Assembly (NCBI RefSeq): GCF_039538365.1
Contig: NZ_BAABCA010000001.1
Coordinates: 372,001-436,000, forward strand
Length of the DNA: 64,000 nucleotides
Direction: 5' to 3'
Origin: Postechiella marina
GTDB taxonomy: Bacteria > Bacteroidota > Bacteroidia > Flavobacteriales > Flavobacteriaceae
Shown here: piece by piece, positions 43,004-51,227 of the stretch
Layout of the letters: the number at the start of each line of letters is the position of its first letter
How positions within the stretch are numbered: the stretch's first letter is position 1
Made by a program: the position numbers and the translations under genes
Notes under the pieces: generated by a model
Told to the model about the DNA's origin: nothing
Database searches by the model: none
The model's input: only the letters and a program-made list of their open reading frames with translations

Positions 43004-44800
43004 ATGTCACACAAAATCATAATATTTTATATTTTTCTTATATTTTTTCAATTAAGCTTTTCGCAAAATAAGTCTAGTTATATTGTTCATTCTCATAACG
43101 ATTATTTGCAAAATTCGCCATTTTGGTCTGCCTTTTCTAGTGGTGCAAATTCTATAGAAGTCGATGTTTTTTTTAAAGATAATAAACTTTTTGTTTGCCA
43201 CACAGAAAAAGAAATTATTGAAGGTAGAACGGTTAAGAGCTTATACCTAGAACCGCTTAAAAAGGCATTACAGCTAAAAATAAATACATTTAATCAGCTG
43301 TATTTAATGTTTGATGTTAAATCTGAAGCTATTTCAACATTAAAATCTTTAATAAAAACATTAAAGCAATACCCTGATATTATTCAGAATAAAAAAATAA
43401 AAATTGTAATTTCTGGTAATAGACCTCATACCGATAAATATGTAAATTATCCAGATTATATTTATTTTGATAATCAAGATGTAAACCAAAAGTTTACAAG
43501 CAAAATACTAGAAAAAGTAGCGTTTACAAGTGTAGATTTTAAAGCGTATTCTGTATGGAATGGTAAAGGAAGACTAACACACGACGACGAAAAACGTGTT
43601 AAAGCAGTTATAGCAAAAGCCAAAACTTTACAAAAACCATTTCGTTTTTGGGGCACGCCAGATTCTAAAACCGCATGGAAACGTTTTACAGACATGGGTG
43701 TAGATTTTATTAATACAGATATGCCTTTTAAATGTCAAAATTATTTAAAAACATTGTTAAATCGTACGTACACTTCTAATGTTTTTTCTAATGTTTATAA
43801 GCCCTCTTTTAAAAACGACGGAAGTAAAGTACCTGTTAAAAACGTTGTTTTATTAATTGGAGATGGAAATGGATTGTCTCAAATATCATCTGCGGTGTTA
43901 GCTAATTTTGGGCAGTTAACATTAACTCAGTTAAGCCATATTGGTTTAATTAAAACACAATCGGCAGACGATTTTGTAACCGATTCTGCAGCTGCAGGCA
44001 CAGCATTGGCAACAGGCGAGAAAACAAATAACAGAGCAATTGGTGTAGATATAAATGGAAAAGCTATTAAAAACATAACAGAGCTTTTAGATGCTAAAGG
44101 TTTTTTAACAGGATGTATTACAACCGATAAAATGACGGGCGCAACACCTTCTGCTTTCTACGCGCATCAAAGCGATAGAGATTATAGTAATGCAATTGCG
44201 CAAGAGTTATTAAAATCTAAATTATCTTTATTTATAGGAGGTGGCTCAAACGATTTTAAATCGGTAAAACTAAACACCAAGTTTGACCTGCATTCAGATT
44301 TAAAGTCTTTTAATAGCGATACAAATAAAAAAGTGGGTGTTTTTATTTCTAAAGGTAAGCCTTTATCTGTTTTAAAAGGGCGCGGTAATTTATTAGCAGA
44401 AGCAACTAGTAAGAGTTTAGCCTATTTTAAGCGTCAGCAAAAACCATTTTTTTTAATGATTGAGTCGGCGCAAATCGATTCTTTTGGGCACGAAAACGAT
44501 ACAGCGGGTGTTATATCAGAAACCATAGATTTTGATAGAGCTATTACCGAAGCTATTAAATATGCTGAAGAAAATGAAGATACTTTAGTGTTAATAACAG
44601 CAGATCATGAAACATCTGGTTTTAGTATTCCTAATGGAGATTTAGACGATCATACTATTGAAGGCGATTTTTCTACACACGACCACACCGCTGTTATGGT
44701 ACCAATTTTTGCCTATGGCGCCCAAGCTAAAAAGTTTACAGGTGTTTACGAGAACAACGAGGTGTTTCATAAAATTATAGAAGTATTAAATGTAAATTAG
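43004..44800 (+). CDS. Fusion of GDPD/PI-PLC-like phosphodiesterase and alkaline phosphatase
   Basis: A 598-residue secreted bifunctional enzyme. The signal peptide (1-20, ending QLSFSQ) has no lipobox, so it should be periplasmic. Residues about 22-245 match the uncharacterised PI-PLC/GDPD superfamily, with SYIVHSHNDYLQ, NSIEVDVFF, VCHTEKE and a closing FINTDMPF (His, Glu, Asp and His of the active site). Residues about 275-598 are a PhoA-type alkaline phosphatase: metal ligands in VVLLIGDGNGLSQ, nucleophile Ser328 in VTDSAAAGTALATG, then TADHETSGF and HDHTAVMVPIFAYG. One protein can thus cut a phosphodiester and then release phosphate. Its position after SusCD suggests substrate import and dephosphorylation are linked; the true substrate is unknown. 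No other promoter is obvious in the 71-base gap. Confidence 0.88.
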   Translation: MSHKIIIFYIFLIFFQLSFSQNKSSYIVHSHNDYLQNSPFWSAFSSGANSIEVDVFFKDNKLFVCHTEKEIIEGRTVKSLYLEPLKKALQLKINTFNQLYLMFDVKSEAISTLKSLIKTLKQYPDIIQNKKIKIVISGNRPHTDKYVNYPDYIYFDNQDVNQKFTSKILEKVAFTSVDFKAYSVWNGKGRLTHDDEKRVKAVIAKAKTLQKPFRFWGTPDSKTAWKRFTDMGVDFINTDMPFKCQNYLKTLLNRTYTSNVFSNVYKPSFKNDGSKVPVKNVVLLIGDGNGLSQISSAVLANFGQLTLTQLSHIGLIKTQSADDFVTDSAAAGTALATGEKTNNRAIGVDINGKAIKNITELLDAKGFLTGCITTDKMTGATPSAFYAHQSDRDYSNAIAQELLKSKLSLFIGGGSNDFKSVKLNTKFDLHSDLKSFNSDTNKKVGVFISKGKPLSVLKGRGNLLAEATSKSLAYFKRQQKPFFLMIESAQIDSFGHENDTAGVISETIDFDRAITEAIKYAEENEDTLVLITADHETSGFSIPNGDLDDHTIEGDFSTHDHTAVMVPIFAYGAQAKKFTGVYENNEVFHKIIEVLNVN

Positions 44801-44899
44801 AAAAATTTCTTTTTTTTCTTATTTCATGATATAAAGGTGCAATAAAATAAATAATATATAACAGCGTTTTAAGATAGATTTAGTTACTTTGTACGCTAT

Positions 44900-45919
44900 A
44901 TGTTAAAGAAAATTATTGCACTTTTTTGTTTGTTATCTAGTGTTATAACTAGTGCTCAGGTTGGAGGAGAGGCTACATACCAGTTTTTAAATTTGGTGTC
45001 GTCTCCACGTCAAGCAGCATTGGGTGGTAAAGTATTAACAAATGTAGATTACGATGTTACTCAGGCTTTGTATAATCCTGCTACCATAAATATTGATATG
45101 GATAATCAATTGGCAGTAAATTACACCAATTATTTAGGTGGTATTAGTTATGGTACAGCAGCTTATGCGTATACGGTAGATAGGCGTACACAAACATTTC
45201 ATGCTGGAATAACCTATATTAATTATGGCGATTTTGAAGGTTACGACGAAACCGGAAACCGCACAGGTACCTTTACAGGTAACGAAGCAGCACTTTCTTT
45301 TGGCTATGCTACACAAATAGGCTATTCAGATTTTTATTTTGGTGCCAATGCTAAATTAATATCATCAAAATTAGAGCAATATAATTCGTTTGGTGTAGCA
45401 ACAGATTTTAGTGTAATTTATATAGACGAATATTTAGATTTTAATGCTGCATTGGTAGTTAGAAATTTAGGAACTCAAATAACAACTTATGCAGGTTTAA
45501 GAGAAAAATTACCTTTCGAAATAGCGTTTGGTATGTCTCAAACACTAGAGCATGTGCCAATACGTTGGCATGTTACTTTCGAGAATCTTCAAGATTGGCC
45601 AATCGCAAAGCCTAATCCAGCACGCGTAACTAGCGATTTAAGCGGAAATCAATCCGAAGAAAAAGTTGGGTTTTTGGGGCAGGTTATTCGTCACACAATA
45701 TTAGGCGCAGAGTTGTTTCCAGAAAAGGGTTTTAATATAAGAGTTGGTTATAATTTTAGGAGAGGCGAGGAGTTACGTATTGTAGATGAGCGTAATTTTT
45801 CTGGTATTTCTGCTGGTTTTTCAATAAAGTTAAATAAAATGAGATTTAGTTACACGCATGCTAAATATACGAGTGCAGCAAATTCTAGCTTCTTCGGACT
45901 TCAAATAGATTTACAATAA
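44900..45919 (+). CDS. porQ: Type IX secretion system protein PorQ
   Basis: A 339-residue outer-membrane protein with signal peptide (ending ITSAQ) and the PorQ pattern GGEATYQFLNLVSSPRQAALGGK at the N terminus. Alternating beta strands follow to the terminal segment NSSFFGLQIDLQ. PorQ works with PorU, PorV and PorZ in the attachment complex that processes and anchors T9SS cargo, by analogy with Porphyromonas gingivalis. The pair porQ-cmk, 60 bases apart, is a common order in flavobacteria. A type B T9SS cargo gene lies at the window's end, so the pathway is used here. Confidence 0.88.
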   Translation: MLKKIIALFCLLSSVITSAQVGGEATYQFLNLVSSPRQAALGGKVLTNVDYDVTQALYNPATINIDMDNQLAVNYTNYLGGISYGTAAYAYTVDRRTQTFHAGITYINYGDFEGYDETGNRTGTFTGNEAALSFGYATQIGYSDFYFGANAKLISSKLEQYNSFGVATDFSVIYIDEYLDFNAALVVRNLGTQITTYAGLREKLPFEIAFGMSQTLEHVPIRWHVTFENLQDWPIAKPNPARVTSDLSGNQSEEKVGFLGQVIRHTILGAELFPEKGFNIRVGYNFRRGEELRIVDERNFSGISAGFSIKLNKMRFSYTHAKYTSAANSSFFGLQIDLQ

Positions 45920-45948
45920 ATAGCCTTTTATCTTAAATACTATTTAAG

Positions 45949-45956
45949 TAATTTTG
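45949..45956 (+). promoter_or_regulatory. Possible -7 element of cmk
   Basis: TAATTTTG fits TAnnTTTG 24 bases before the cmk ATG. It is immediately preceded by the palindrome CTTAAAT-act-ATTTAAG (45932-45948). The -33 element is not clear. Confidence 0.35.
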
Positions 45957-45979
45957 AGCCTTTCAATATAAAAAAACTA

Positions 45980-46675
45980 ATGGGTAAAATTACTATCGCA
46001 ATAGACGGATATTCTTCTACAGGTAAAAGCACAGTAGCAAAGCAACTAGCAAAGCATTTAGGTTATGTATATGTAGACTCGGGCGCTATGTATAGAGCGG
46101 TTACGTTTTACGCCATGCAAAATGGCTTAATTACAGAAACCGATTTTAATAAAGAAGCATTAATTTATCAATTAAATAAAATAAATATAAGCTTTAAATT
46201 TAACGAAGCTTTAGGTTTTGCAGAAGTGTATTTAAATGGTAATAATATTGAAAAACAAATTAGAACATTAGAGGTTTCTGGTTTTGTTAGTAAAATAGCA
46301 GCAGTGTCAGAGGTTAGAGAGCAGCTTGTTGAGCAACAGCAACAAATGGGTAAAGACAAAGGTGTTGTTATGGATGGAAGAGATATTGGCACCGTTGTGT
46401 TTACTGATGCTGAATTAAAATTATTTATGGTCGCTTCTGCAGAAAAAAGAGCTACTCGACGTTATAACGAACTTACAGAGCGTGGCGATAGTGTTACTTA
46501 TGAAGCTGTTTTAAAAAACGTTGTAGATCGAGATTATATTGATACAACAAGAAAAGACTCGCCTTTGGTTAAAGCTGATGACGCCATAGAGATTGACAAC
46601 TCTAATATGACAAAAGACGAGCAATTTAGTAAAGTATTACAACTAGCTATTATGACAGTTGAAGGCTTAGAATAA
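45980..46675 (+). CDS. cmk: (d)CMP kinase
   Basis: Phosphorylates CMP and dCMP with ATP for nucleotide supply. It has 231 residues. The P-loop is ITIAIDGYSSTGKSTVAKQLA at residues 4-24. YVDSGAMYRAVTFYA holds the nucleotide-monophosphate site, and DGRDIGTVVFTDAELKLFM with RATRRYNEL and RDYIDTTRKDSPL supply the arginines of the lid. All are typical of bacterial CMP kinase. It follows porQ. Confidence 0.95.
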   Translation: MGKITIAIDGYSSTGKSTVAKQLAKHLGYVYVDSGAMYRAVTFYAMQNGLITETDFNKEALIYQLNKINISFKFNEALGFAEVYLNGNNIEKQIRTLEVSGFVSKIAAVSEVREQLVEQQQQMGKDKGVVMDGRDIGTVVFTDAELKLFMVASAEKRATRRYNELTERGDSVTYEAVLKNVVDRDYIDTTRKDSPLVKADDAIEIDNSNMTKDEQFSKVLQLAIMTVEGLE

Positions 46676-46683
46676 GCTCGATA

Positions 46684-47877
46684 CTATTTATTAACCAATA
46701 AGTATTGTTTTTCTAAAGGCACGCCAAATTGCCCTTCTAAACCATCCTTTATTTTTTTATAAAATTTAGTATCTGGGGGCGCACTTAAATTGTCCCAAAA
46801 TACCTTTTTATATGGCAAGTTATCCATGCCTATATCTAAGTTTATTCCGTAAGGAGAAACCCTTATTTGCTTTTTATTAGTAATTACTTTGTAAACAAAA
46901 GCTTCGGCTTTAAAGTGTGTTTCTTTAATATGTTTTCTATATGCCATGTCTATTCTATCTTTCGATAGATGCCAATCGTGCTTATAGTAACTTAAAACCA
47001 ATTTACCGCTTTGGTGTTTTTTATAAATATATAAGGTTTTTCCTCTTTCAATTCTGTATACTTTATAACTGTCTACACCAACGTATAACTTTATAGATTC
47101 CCATTTCATTTTTGGATTTTTTCCTTCTAAAATAACAACGTCTTCACCTTCGTAAGACGAGTCGCCTGTTTTTTTCCAGATGAATTTTTTTATATTTCTT
47201 GAATGTTGAGAATCATTAGGTCTAAAAGGATTTAATTGAGCAAGAGCATTTATAGAGTGCCATCTAAGATTTGGTTTCCATATTCTATAATCTGCAGATT
47301 TTCTAGACTCTGCAATTTGCATTGGTCCAAAATAAGAGCCTAAGCCACGTGCTTTAATTTTAATATAATTTTCTACTAAATATTTAGCACTACCATTTTC
47401 TGTGGTTGCACTTCGATATAGCATTTCTACCTGGTGTGGACTTGTAATGGTATTGTTTTTAAGGTTTTTAATGGCTAGGTTTACATATTCTCCAGGAGCT
47501 AAAATTTTTACAGCGTCAAGTTCTGTTGTGCTTTCTATTAAAACAATTTCTTTTTTCTCTTGATTTAAATAGTCTTCAATTTTAATTTTAAATGGGTTAT
47601 ATCCTAAACTAGATATGGATAAAGAATCTTGCAATTCGTTTTTACTTACTAAAAACGAAAATTCACCATCTTCTGTACTCGATGTACCAATGTATTTTTC
47701 TACAATACCAACAGCTGTGTATGGTATAGGAAAGTTAGATTCGTCTAAAATAATACCTTTCACTTCTATTTTTTCTTGCGCAGAAATAGACGTTGTAAAT
47801 GCTGTAACAATTAATAAAATTGCAAAACAGGAGTTTTTTAAGAATGAGGCTTTAGTTCGATTTCTATTAATAATCAT
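46684..47877 (-). CDS. Secreted carboxypeptidase-like-domain protein, tandem paralogue 3
   Basis: A 397-residue secreted protein. The signal peptide (about 10-35, FAILLIVTAFTTSISAQ) is followed by a carboxypeptidase-regulatory-like beta-sandwich (about 36-115, IEVKGIILDESNFPIPYTAV, DGEFSFLVSK) and a 270-residue domain that I do not recognise. That domain contains KIKARGLG, the highly conserved RKSADYRIWK, SYEGEDVVILEGKNPK and the terminal GVPLEKQYLLVNK. It is one of three adjacent minus-strand paralogues sharing this layout; this copy is the most 3'. The family resembles carboxypeptidase-like regulatory proteins of flavobacteria. No enzymatic residues stand out. Confidence 0.75.
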   Translation of the reverse strand: MIINRNRTKASFLKNSCFAILLIVTAFTTSISAQEKIEVKGIILDESNFPIPYTAVGIVEKYIGTSSTEDGEFSFLVSKNELQDSLSISSLGYNPFKIKIEDYLNQEKKEIVLIESTTELDAVKILAPGEYVNLAIKNLKNNTITSPHQVEMLYRSATTENGSAKYLVENYIKIKARGLGSYFGPMQIAESRKSADYRIWKPNLRWHSINALAQLNPFRPNDSQHSRNIKKFIWKKTGDSSYEGEDVVILEGKNPKMKWESIKLYVGVDSYKVYRIERGKTLYIYKKHQSGKLVLSYYKHDWHLSKDRIDMAYRKHIKETHFKAEAFVYKVITNKKQIRVSPYGINLDIGMDNLPYKKVFWDNLSAPPDTKFYKKIKDGLEGQFGVPLEKQYLLVNK

Positions 47878-47998
47878 GTATCGTTCTCTTTTTTAGATTA
47901 GTTGTTCTTAGTTATTAGAAGCAATAAATTTATAGTAAATTATTGTTTGTAATTACTCATTAATACTCTAAAACTTGTCTGCTTTTAACTATTTTGGT

Positions 47999-49189
47999 TT
48001 ATTTATTTACTAATTCAAATTGTTTTTCTAGAGGTACACCGTAGTTGCCTTCTAATTGTTTTTTTATTTTTTTGAAGAATTTAGTGTCTGGTGGCATGTT
48101 TAAATTTTGCCAAAAAACAGGGTTGTAAGGTAACTCTATACTACCCATATCTTTTTCTACTCCAAAGGGTTTTACCTTAATTTTCTTTTTATTTGTTTCT
48201 ACATTTAAAACAAATCCTTCTCTTTTATATTCTAAGGTTTCTCCTGGAGTTCCTAAATATTGTTTTGGTATTTTGTCTTTAGGAAAACGCCACTCACCTT
48301 TAGTGTAACTTAAAACCATTTTACCTGTTTTATGTTTTTTGTAAATGTATAGCGAGTTACCTCTTTCTATGCGGTATACTTTGTAAGAATCTATACCAAT
48401 ATAAAATTTCATTTTTTCCCATGCCTTTTTAGGGTTTTTGCCTTCTAAAATTACAACATCTTCTCCTTCGTAAGACGAGTCGCCAATTTTAGACCATTTA
48501 AACTTTTTTAAATTTCTAGAATGCTGAGAATTTCCTGGTCTTAATGGGTTTACCTCAAAAGCCCCTACAATAGAGTGTCTCCATTGTGTTCTTTTCCAAT
48601 ACCTGTAATCTGCAGATTTTCTAGCCTCGGCCACTTCTATAGTTCCTAGAGGGTAAGCGGGTCCGCGATCTTTAATTTTTATATAGTTTTCTACAAAGAA
48701 TTTGGATTTACCGTTTTCTGATGCAGCACCTCTATACAGTATTTCTATTTTATGAGGTGTGCTAATCGTATTATCTCTTAGACTTTTTAAAGCGTTTAAT
48801 ATATAATCGCTAGGCTTTAATAATGTAATAGCGTTAAGCTCTGTAATTGTTTCTTTTAAAATAATTTCTTGCTTTTCTTGTTTTAAAAAATCTGCTACTT
48901 TAACTTTAAAAGGGTCAAAACCTAAACTAGAAATAGATAAAGAGTCTTGAAGCTCGTTTTTAGTTATAAAAAAAGAAAATTCGCCATCTTCAGTACTTGC
49001 AGTACCTATGTATTTTTTTACAATACCTACTGCAACATAAGGTACAGGGTATTTAGTTTCGTCTAAAATAATTCCTTTTACCTCTATTTTATCTTGAGCA
49101 GAAGCTAAAAAAGAAAAAGATAATGCGAGTAAAAAAAGTTTAAATGTGCGTTTTAAAATTGTGGTGTTTTTTATTTTTAATATAATCAT
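47999..49189 (-). CDS. Secreted carboxypeptidase-like-domain protein, tandem paralogue 2
   Basis: A 396-residue paralogue. An N-terminal signal (about 12-31, LFLLALSFSFLASAQ) is followed by the regulatory-like sandwich IEVKGIILDETKYPVPYVAV and the unknown domain. The family marks are RKSADYRYWKR, SYEGEDVVILEGKNPKKAWEK, IDSYKVYRIERG and the terminal GVPLEKQFELVNK. It lies 121 bases upstream of paralogue 3 (transcription order) and 64 bases downstream of paralogue 1. The three share most key positions, so a local duplication is the simplest origin. Confidence 0.75.
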   Translation of the reverse strand: MIILKIKNTTILKRTFKLFLLALSFSFLASAQDKIEVKGIILDETKYPVPYVAVGIVKKYIGTASTEDGEFSFFITKNELQDSLSISSLGFDPFKVKVADFLKQEKQEIILKETITELNAITLLKPSDYILNALKSLRDNTISTPHKIEILYRGAASENGKSKFFVENYIKIKDRGPAYPLGTIEVAEARKSADYRYWKRTQWRHSIVGAFEVNPLRPGNSQHSRNLKKFKWSKIGDSSYEGEDVVILEGKNPKKAWEKMKFYIGIDSYKVYRIERGNSLYIYKKHKTGKMVLSYTKGEWRFPKDKIPKQYLGTPGETLEYKREGFVLNVETNKKKIKVKPFGVEKDMGSIELPYNPVFWQNLNMPPDTKFFKKIKKQLEGNYGVPLEKQFELVNK

Positions 49190-49253
49190 TTGGGTATTTT
49201 TATTAGTAGTAGTTGGAGTAAATAAATAAAATTGCTTTTACTGTTTAGAGAAC

Positions 49254-50429
49254 TTATTTATTTACTAAGTCGAATTGTTTTTCTAATGGGACACCATAGT
49301 TTCCTTCTAATTCTTTCTTAATTCTTTTAAAAAATTTAGTATCTGGAGGTGTACTTAAAGTTTTCCAAAAATTAGGGTTGTATGGTAAATCTTGAGAACC
49401 CATATCGGTTTCGCCTCCACGAGCTCTAACTCTTATTTTCTTTTTGTCTGTTTCTATGTTTAATACGAAAGCTTCTAAACGGTAGCTCATTTTTTCTGCT
49501 TCGGTATTCCAGTATTTCTGCGGAATCATATTTCTTCCAAATCCCCATTCGTTGGCATAATAACTTAAATAAAGTTTCCCGCTTTTATGTTTTTGAAAAA
49601 CATATAAAGATTTTTGTCTTTCTATTCTAAAAACACTGTAAGTATCTAAGCCAATGTACATTTTAATTTTATTCCAACTATCTTTGCCAACACCTTCAAC
49701 AATTACAACATCTTCGTTTTCGTAAGAGGTATCTCCAACTTTTTTCCATTTAAACTTTTTTAAGTTTGGTTGTTTGTCACTAGGCCTTAATGGGTTTCCG
49801 CTAGCCATATAGTTAATGGAGTGAGTCCATTGTTTTCTTTTCCAAATTCTGTAATCGGCAGATTTTCTTGCCTCAGCAACTTCTACAGTTCCTAACGGAT
49901 AAGCAGAACCTTTATCTCTAATTTTAATATAATTTTCTACAAAAAACTTAGATTTACCACCTTCTGTAGCAGCTCGTCTATACAATATATCTAATTGATG
50001 CGGAGTACTAATAGTGTTAGTTTTAAGTTGTTTTAAAGCATTTAAAACGTAATCTATAGGTTTTAAAAGTGTTATTTCGTTCATCTCGACAACACTTTCT
50101 TTTAAAATGATTTTCTTTTCTGGTTGGTTTAAATAGTCTTGAACTTTAATTTTAAAAGCATCATATCCTAAGCTAGATATAGATAAACTGTCTTGCAATT
50201 CGTTTTTAGAGATAAGCATAGAGAATTCTCCATCCTCTGTACTAGAGGTGCCTTTGTATTTTTCTATAATACCTATGGCAACATATGGTACAGGGTAATT
50301 TGCTTGGTCTACAATAATACCGCTTAGCTCAATATTGTCTTGTTGAGCGTGGCTGTAAAACGAAAAAAGAAGTAAGCATGTAATGGTTAAAAATAAAAGA
50401 TTTAATGTTTTAGTAATGTTGTGAATCAT
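49254..50429 (-). CDS. Secreted carboxypeptidase-like-domain protein, tandem paralogue 1
   Basis: A 391-residue paralogue and the 5'-most of the trio. Signal peptide (about 9-28, LLFLTITCLLLFSFYSHAQ), then the sandwich domain ELSGIIVDQANYPVPYVAIG, and the unknown domain with RKSADYRIWKRKQW, SYENEDVVIVEGV and the terminal GVPLEKQFDLVNK. Compared with the other two it has a shorter middle segment (VEGVGKDSW in place of EGKNPKKAWE). It probably heads the transcript, since a terminator separates it from the BON/LysM gene upstream. Function unknown. Confidence 0.75.
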   Translation of the reverse strand: MIHNITKTLNLLFLTITCLLLFSFYSHAQQDNIELSGIIVDQANYPVPYVAIGIIEKYKGTSSTEDGEFSMLISKNELQDSLSISSLGYDAFKIKVQDYLNQPEKKIILKESVVEMNEITLLKPIDYVLNALKQLKTNTISTPHQLDILYRRAATEGGKSKFFVENYIKIRDKGSAYPLGTVEVAEARKSADYRIWKRKQWTHSINYMASGNPLRPSDKQPNLKKFKWKKVGDTSYENEDVVIVEGVGKDSWNKIKMYIGLDTYSVFRIERQKSLYVFQKHKSGKLYLSYYANEWGFGRNMIPQKYWNTEAEKMSYRLEAFVLNIETDKKKIRVRARGGETDMGSQDLPYNPNFWKTLSTPPDTKFFKRIKKELEGNYGVPLEKQFDLVNK

Positions 50430-50451
50430 AAATAAGTTTTAATAAATAAAG

Positions 50452-50482
50452 AACCTTGTAAATATATATACAAGGTTTTTTA
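50452..50482. terminator. Terminator between the paralogue cluster and the BON/LysM gene
   Basis: AACCTTGTA (50452-50460) pairs perfectly with TACAAGGTT (50469-50477), with T on the plus side and an A/T-rich run on the other. It lies downstream of the minus-strand BON/LysM gene. Confidence 0.78.
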
Positions 50483-50524
50483 TTTACCACGAAAAATGTC
50501 CAAGAAACTAGAACAAATGTGTTT

Positions 50525-50899
50525 CTATAGGTTTGGAATAATTAATTCTTGATCTGGATGAATAATGTCAGGATTTTTTAAAATATCTGAGTTTGCTTTA
50601 AAAATGTCCTGATAATTAGAAGCTTTTCCATAATATTTAACAGCTATTTTACCTAAAGTTTCTCCACTTTTAACGGTATGTCTGTGAAAAACAGATTCGT
50701 CTTCCACTTTTATATCAGCCATAATATCTGATGGGTTTTCGCCTCCAATTTCTTTTATTTTATCCCAAAGTAAGTTTTTTTCGTAAGGCGTTTTTGCTGT
50801 TCCCCAAACTTTAAGTACGCCATTTTCTTCTTGAACGTCTCCGTTTTTAATACTTAAAGCCTCTCCTAAATCTAGTACTGCTTGGTATTTTGCTCTCAT
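50525..50899 (-). CDS. BON-LysM domain protein (Kbp/YgaU-like)
   Basis: A 124-residue soluble protein. Residues 1-65 resemble a BON domain (YQAVLDLGEALSIKNGDVQE, VWGTAKTPYEKNLLWDKIKE). Residues 72-123 are a LysM domain (HTVKSGETLGKIAVKYYGKASNYQDIFKAN...PDQELIIP). It has no signal peptide. The same domain order and size occur in Kbp/YgaU of E. coli, a cytoplasmic potassium-binding protein, so a similar role is possible. It is separated by a terminator from the downstream paralogue cluster and lies divergent to rpsA. Confidence 0.85.
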   Translation of the reverse strand: MRAKYQAVLDLGEALSIKNGDVQEENGVLKVWGTAKTPYEKNLLWDKIKEIGGENPSDIMADIKVEDESVFHRHTVKSGETLGKIAVKYYGKASNYQDIFKANSDILKNPDIIHPDQELIIPNL

Positions 50900-51227
50900 A
50901 ATGCTGTTTTTTATTAAAATTTAACTCATTAAATATAGCAAAAGGACTATTAATTAGCTTAAAAAAAATATAATATATTTAGAGGTCTATAAATCAACAC
51001 TTTAAAATAATATCATCTAATTAGGGATATTTGTTAAAAATGTGTATTTTTGCACTCCTTTTAGCGATTTGTAGGAAAGATAAAAGGAATTAAACTAAAA
51101 TAAAAATAACGCTTCTGTGTGTTAAACGCTTAAATCTTCCTAAACATGCAGAATACAAAATGTAATGTCTAAACAAAGGTCGCTAAAGCGATAAAATAAT
51201 CAAGACATTATATAGAATAATATTTAA
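50900..51227 (+). promoter_or_regulatory. Promoter and structured leader of rpsA
   Basis: This 328-base gap holds the rpsA leader. TATTTTTG (51045-51052) matches the -7 element TAnnTTTG, so the transcript should start near 51058 and leave about 170 untranslated bases. Within them TTAGCGA (51061-51067) pairs with TCGCTAA (51180-51186), and inside that TAGGAAAGA (51072-51080) pairs with TCTTCCTA (51135-51142) with one bulge. A local hairpin TCGC-TAAA-GCGA (51180-51191) competes with the outer pairing. AACGCTT occurs twice (51108-51114, 51125-51131). 50900-51044 is plain A/T-rich sequence and no other gene is visible. Confidence 0.55.
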
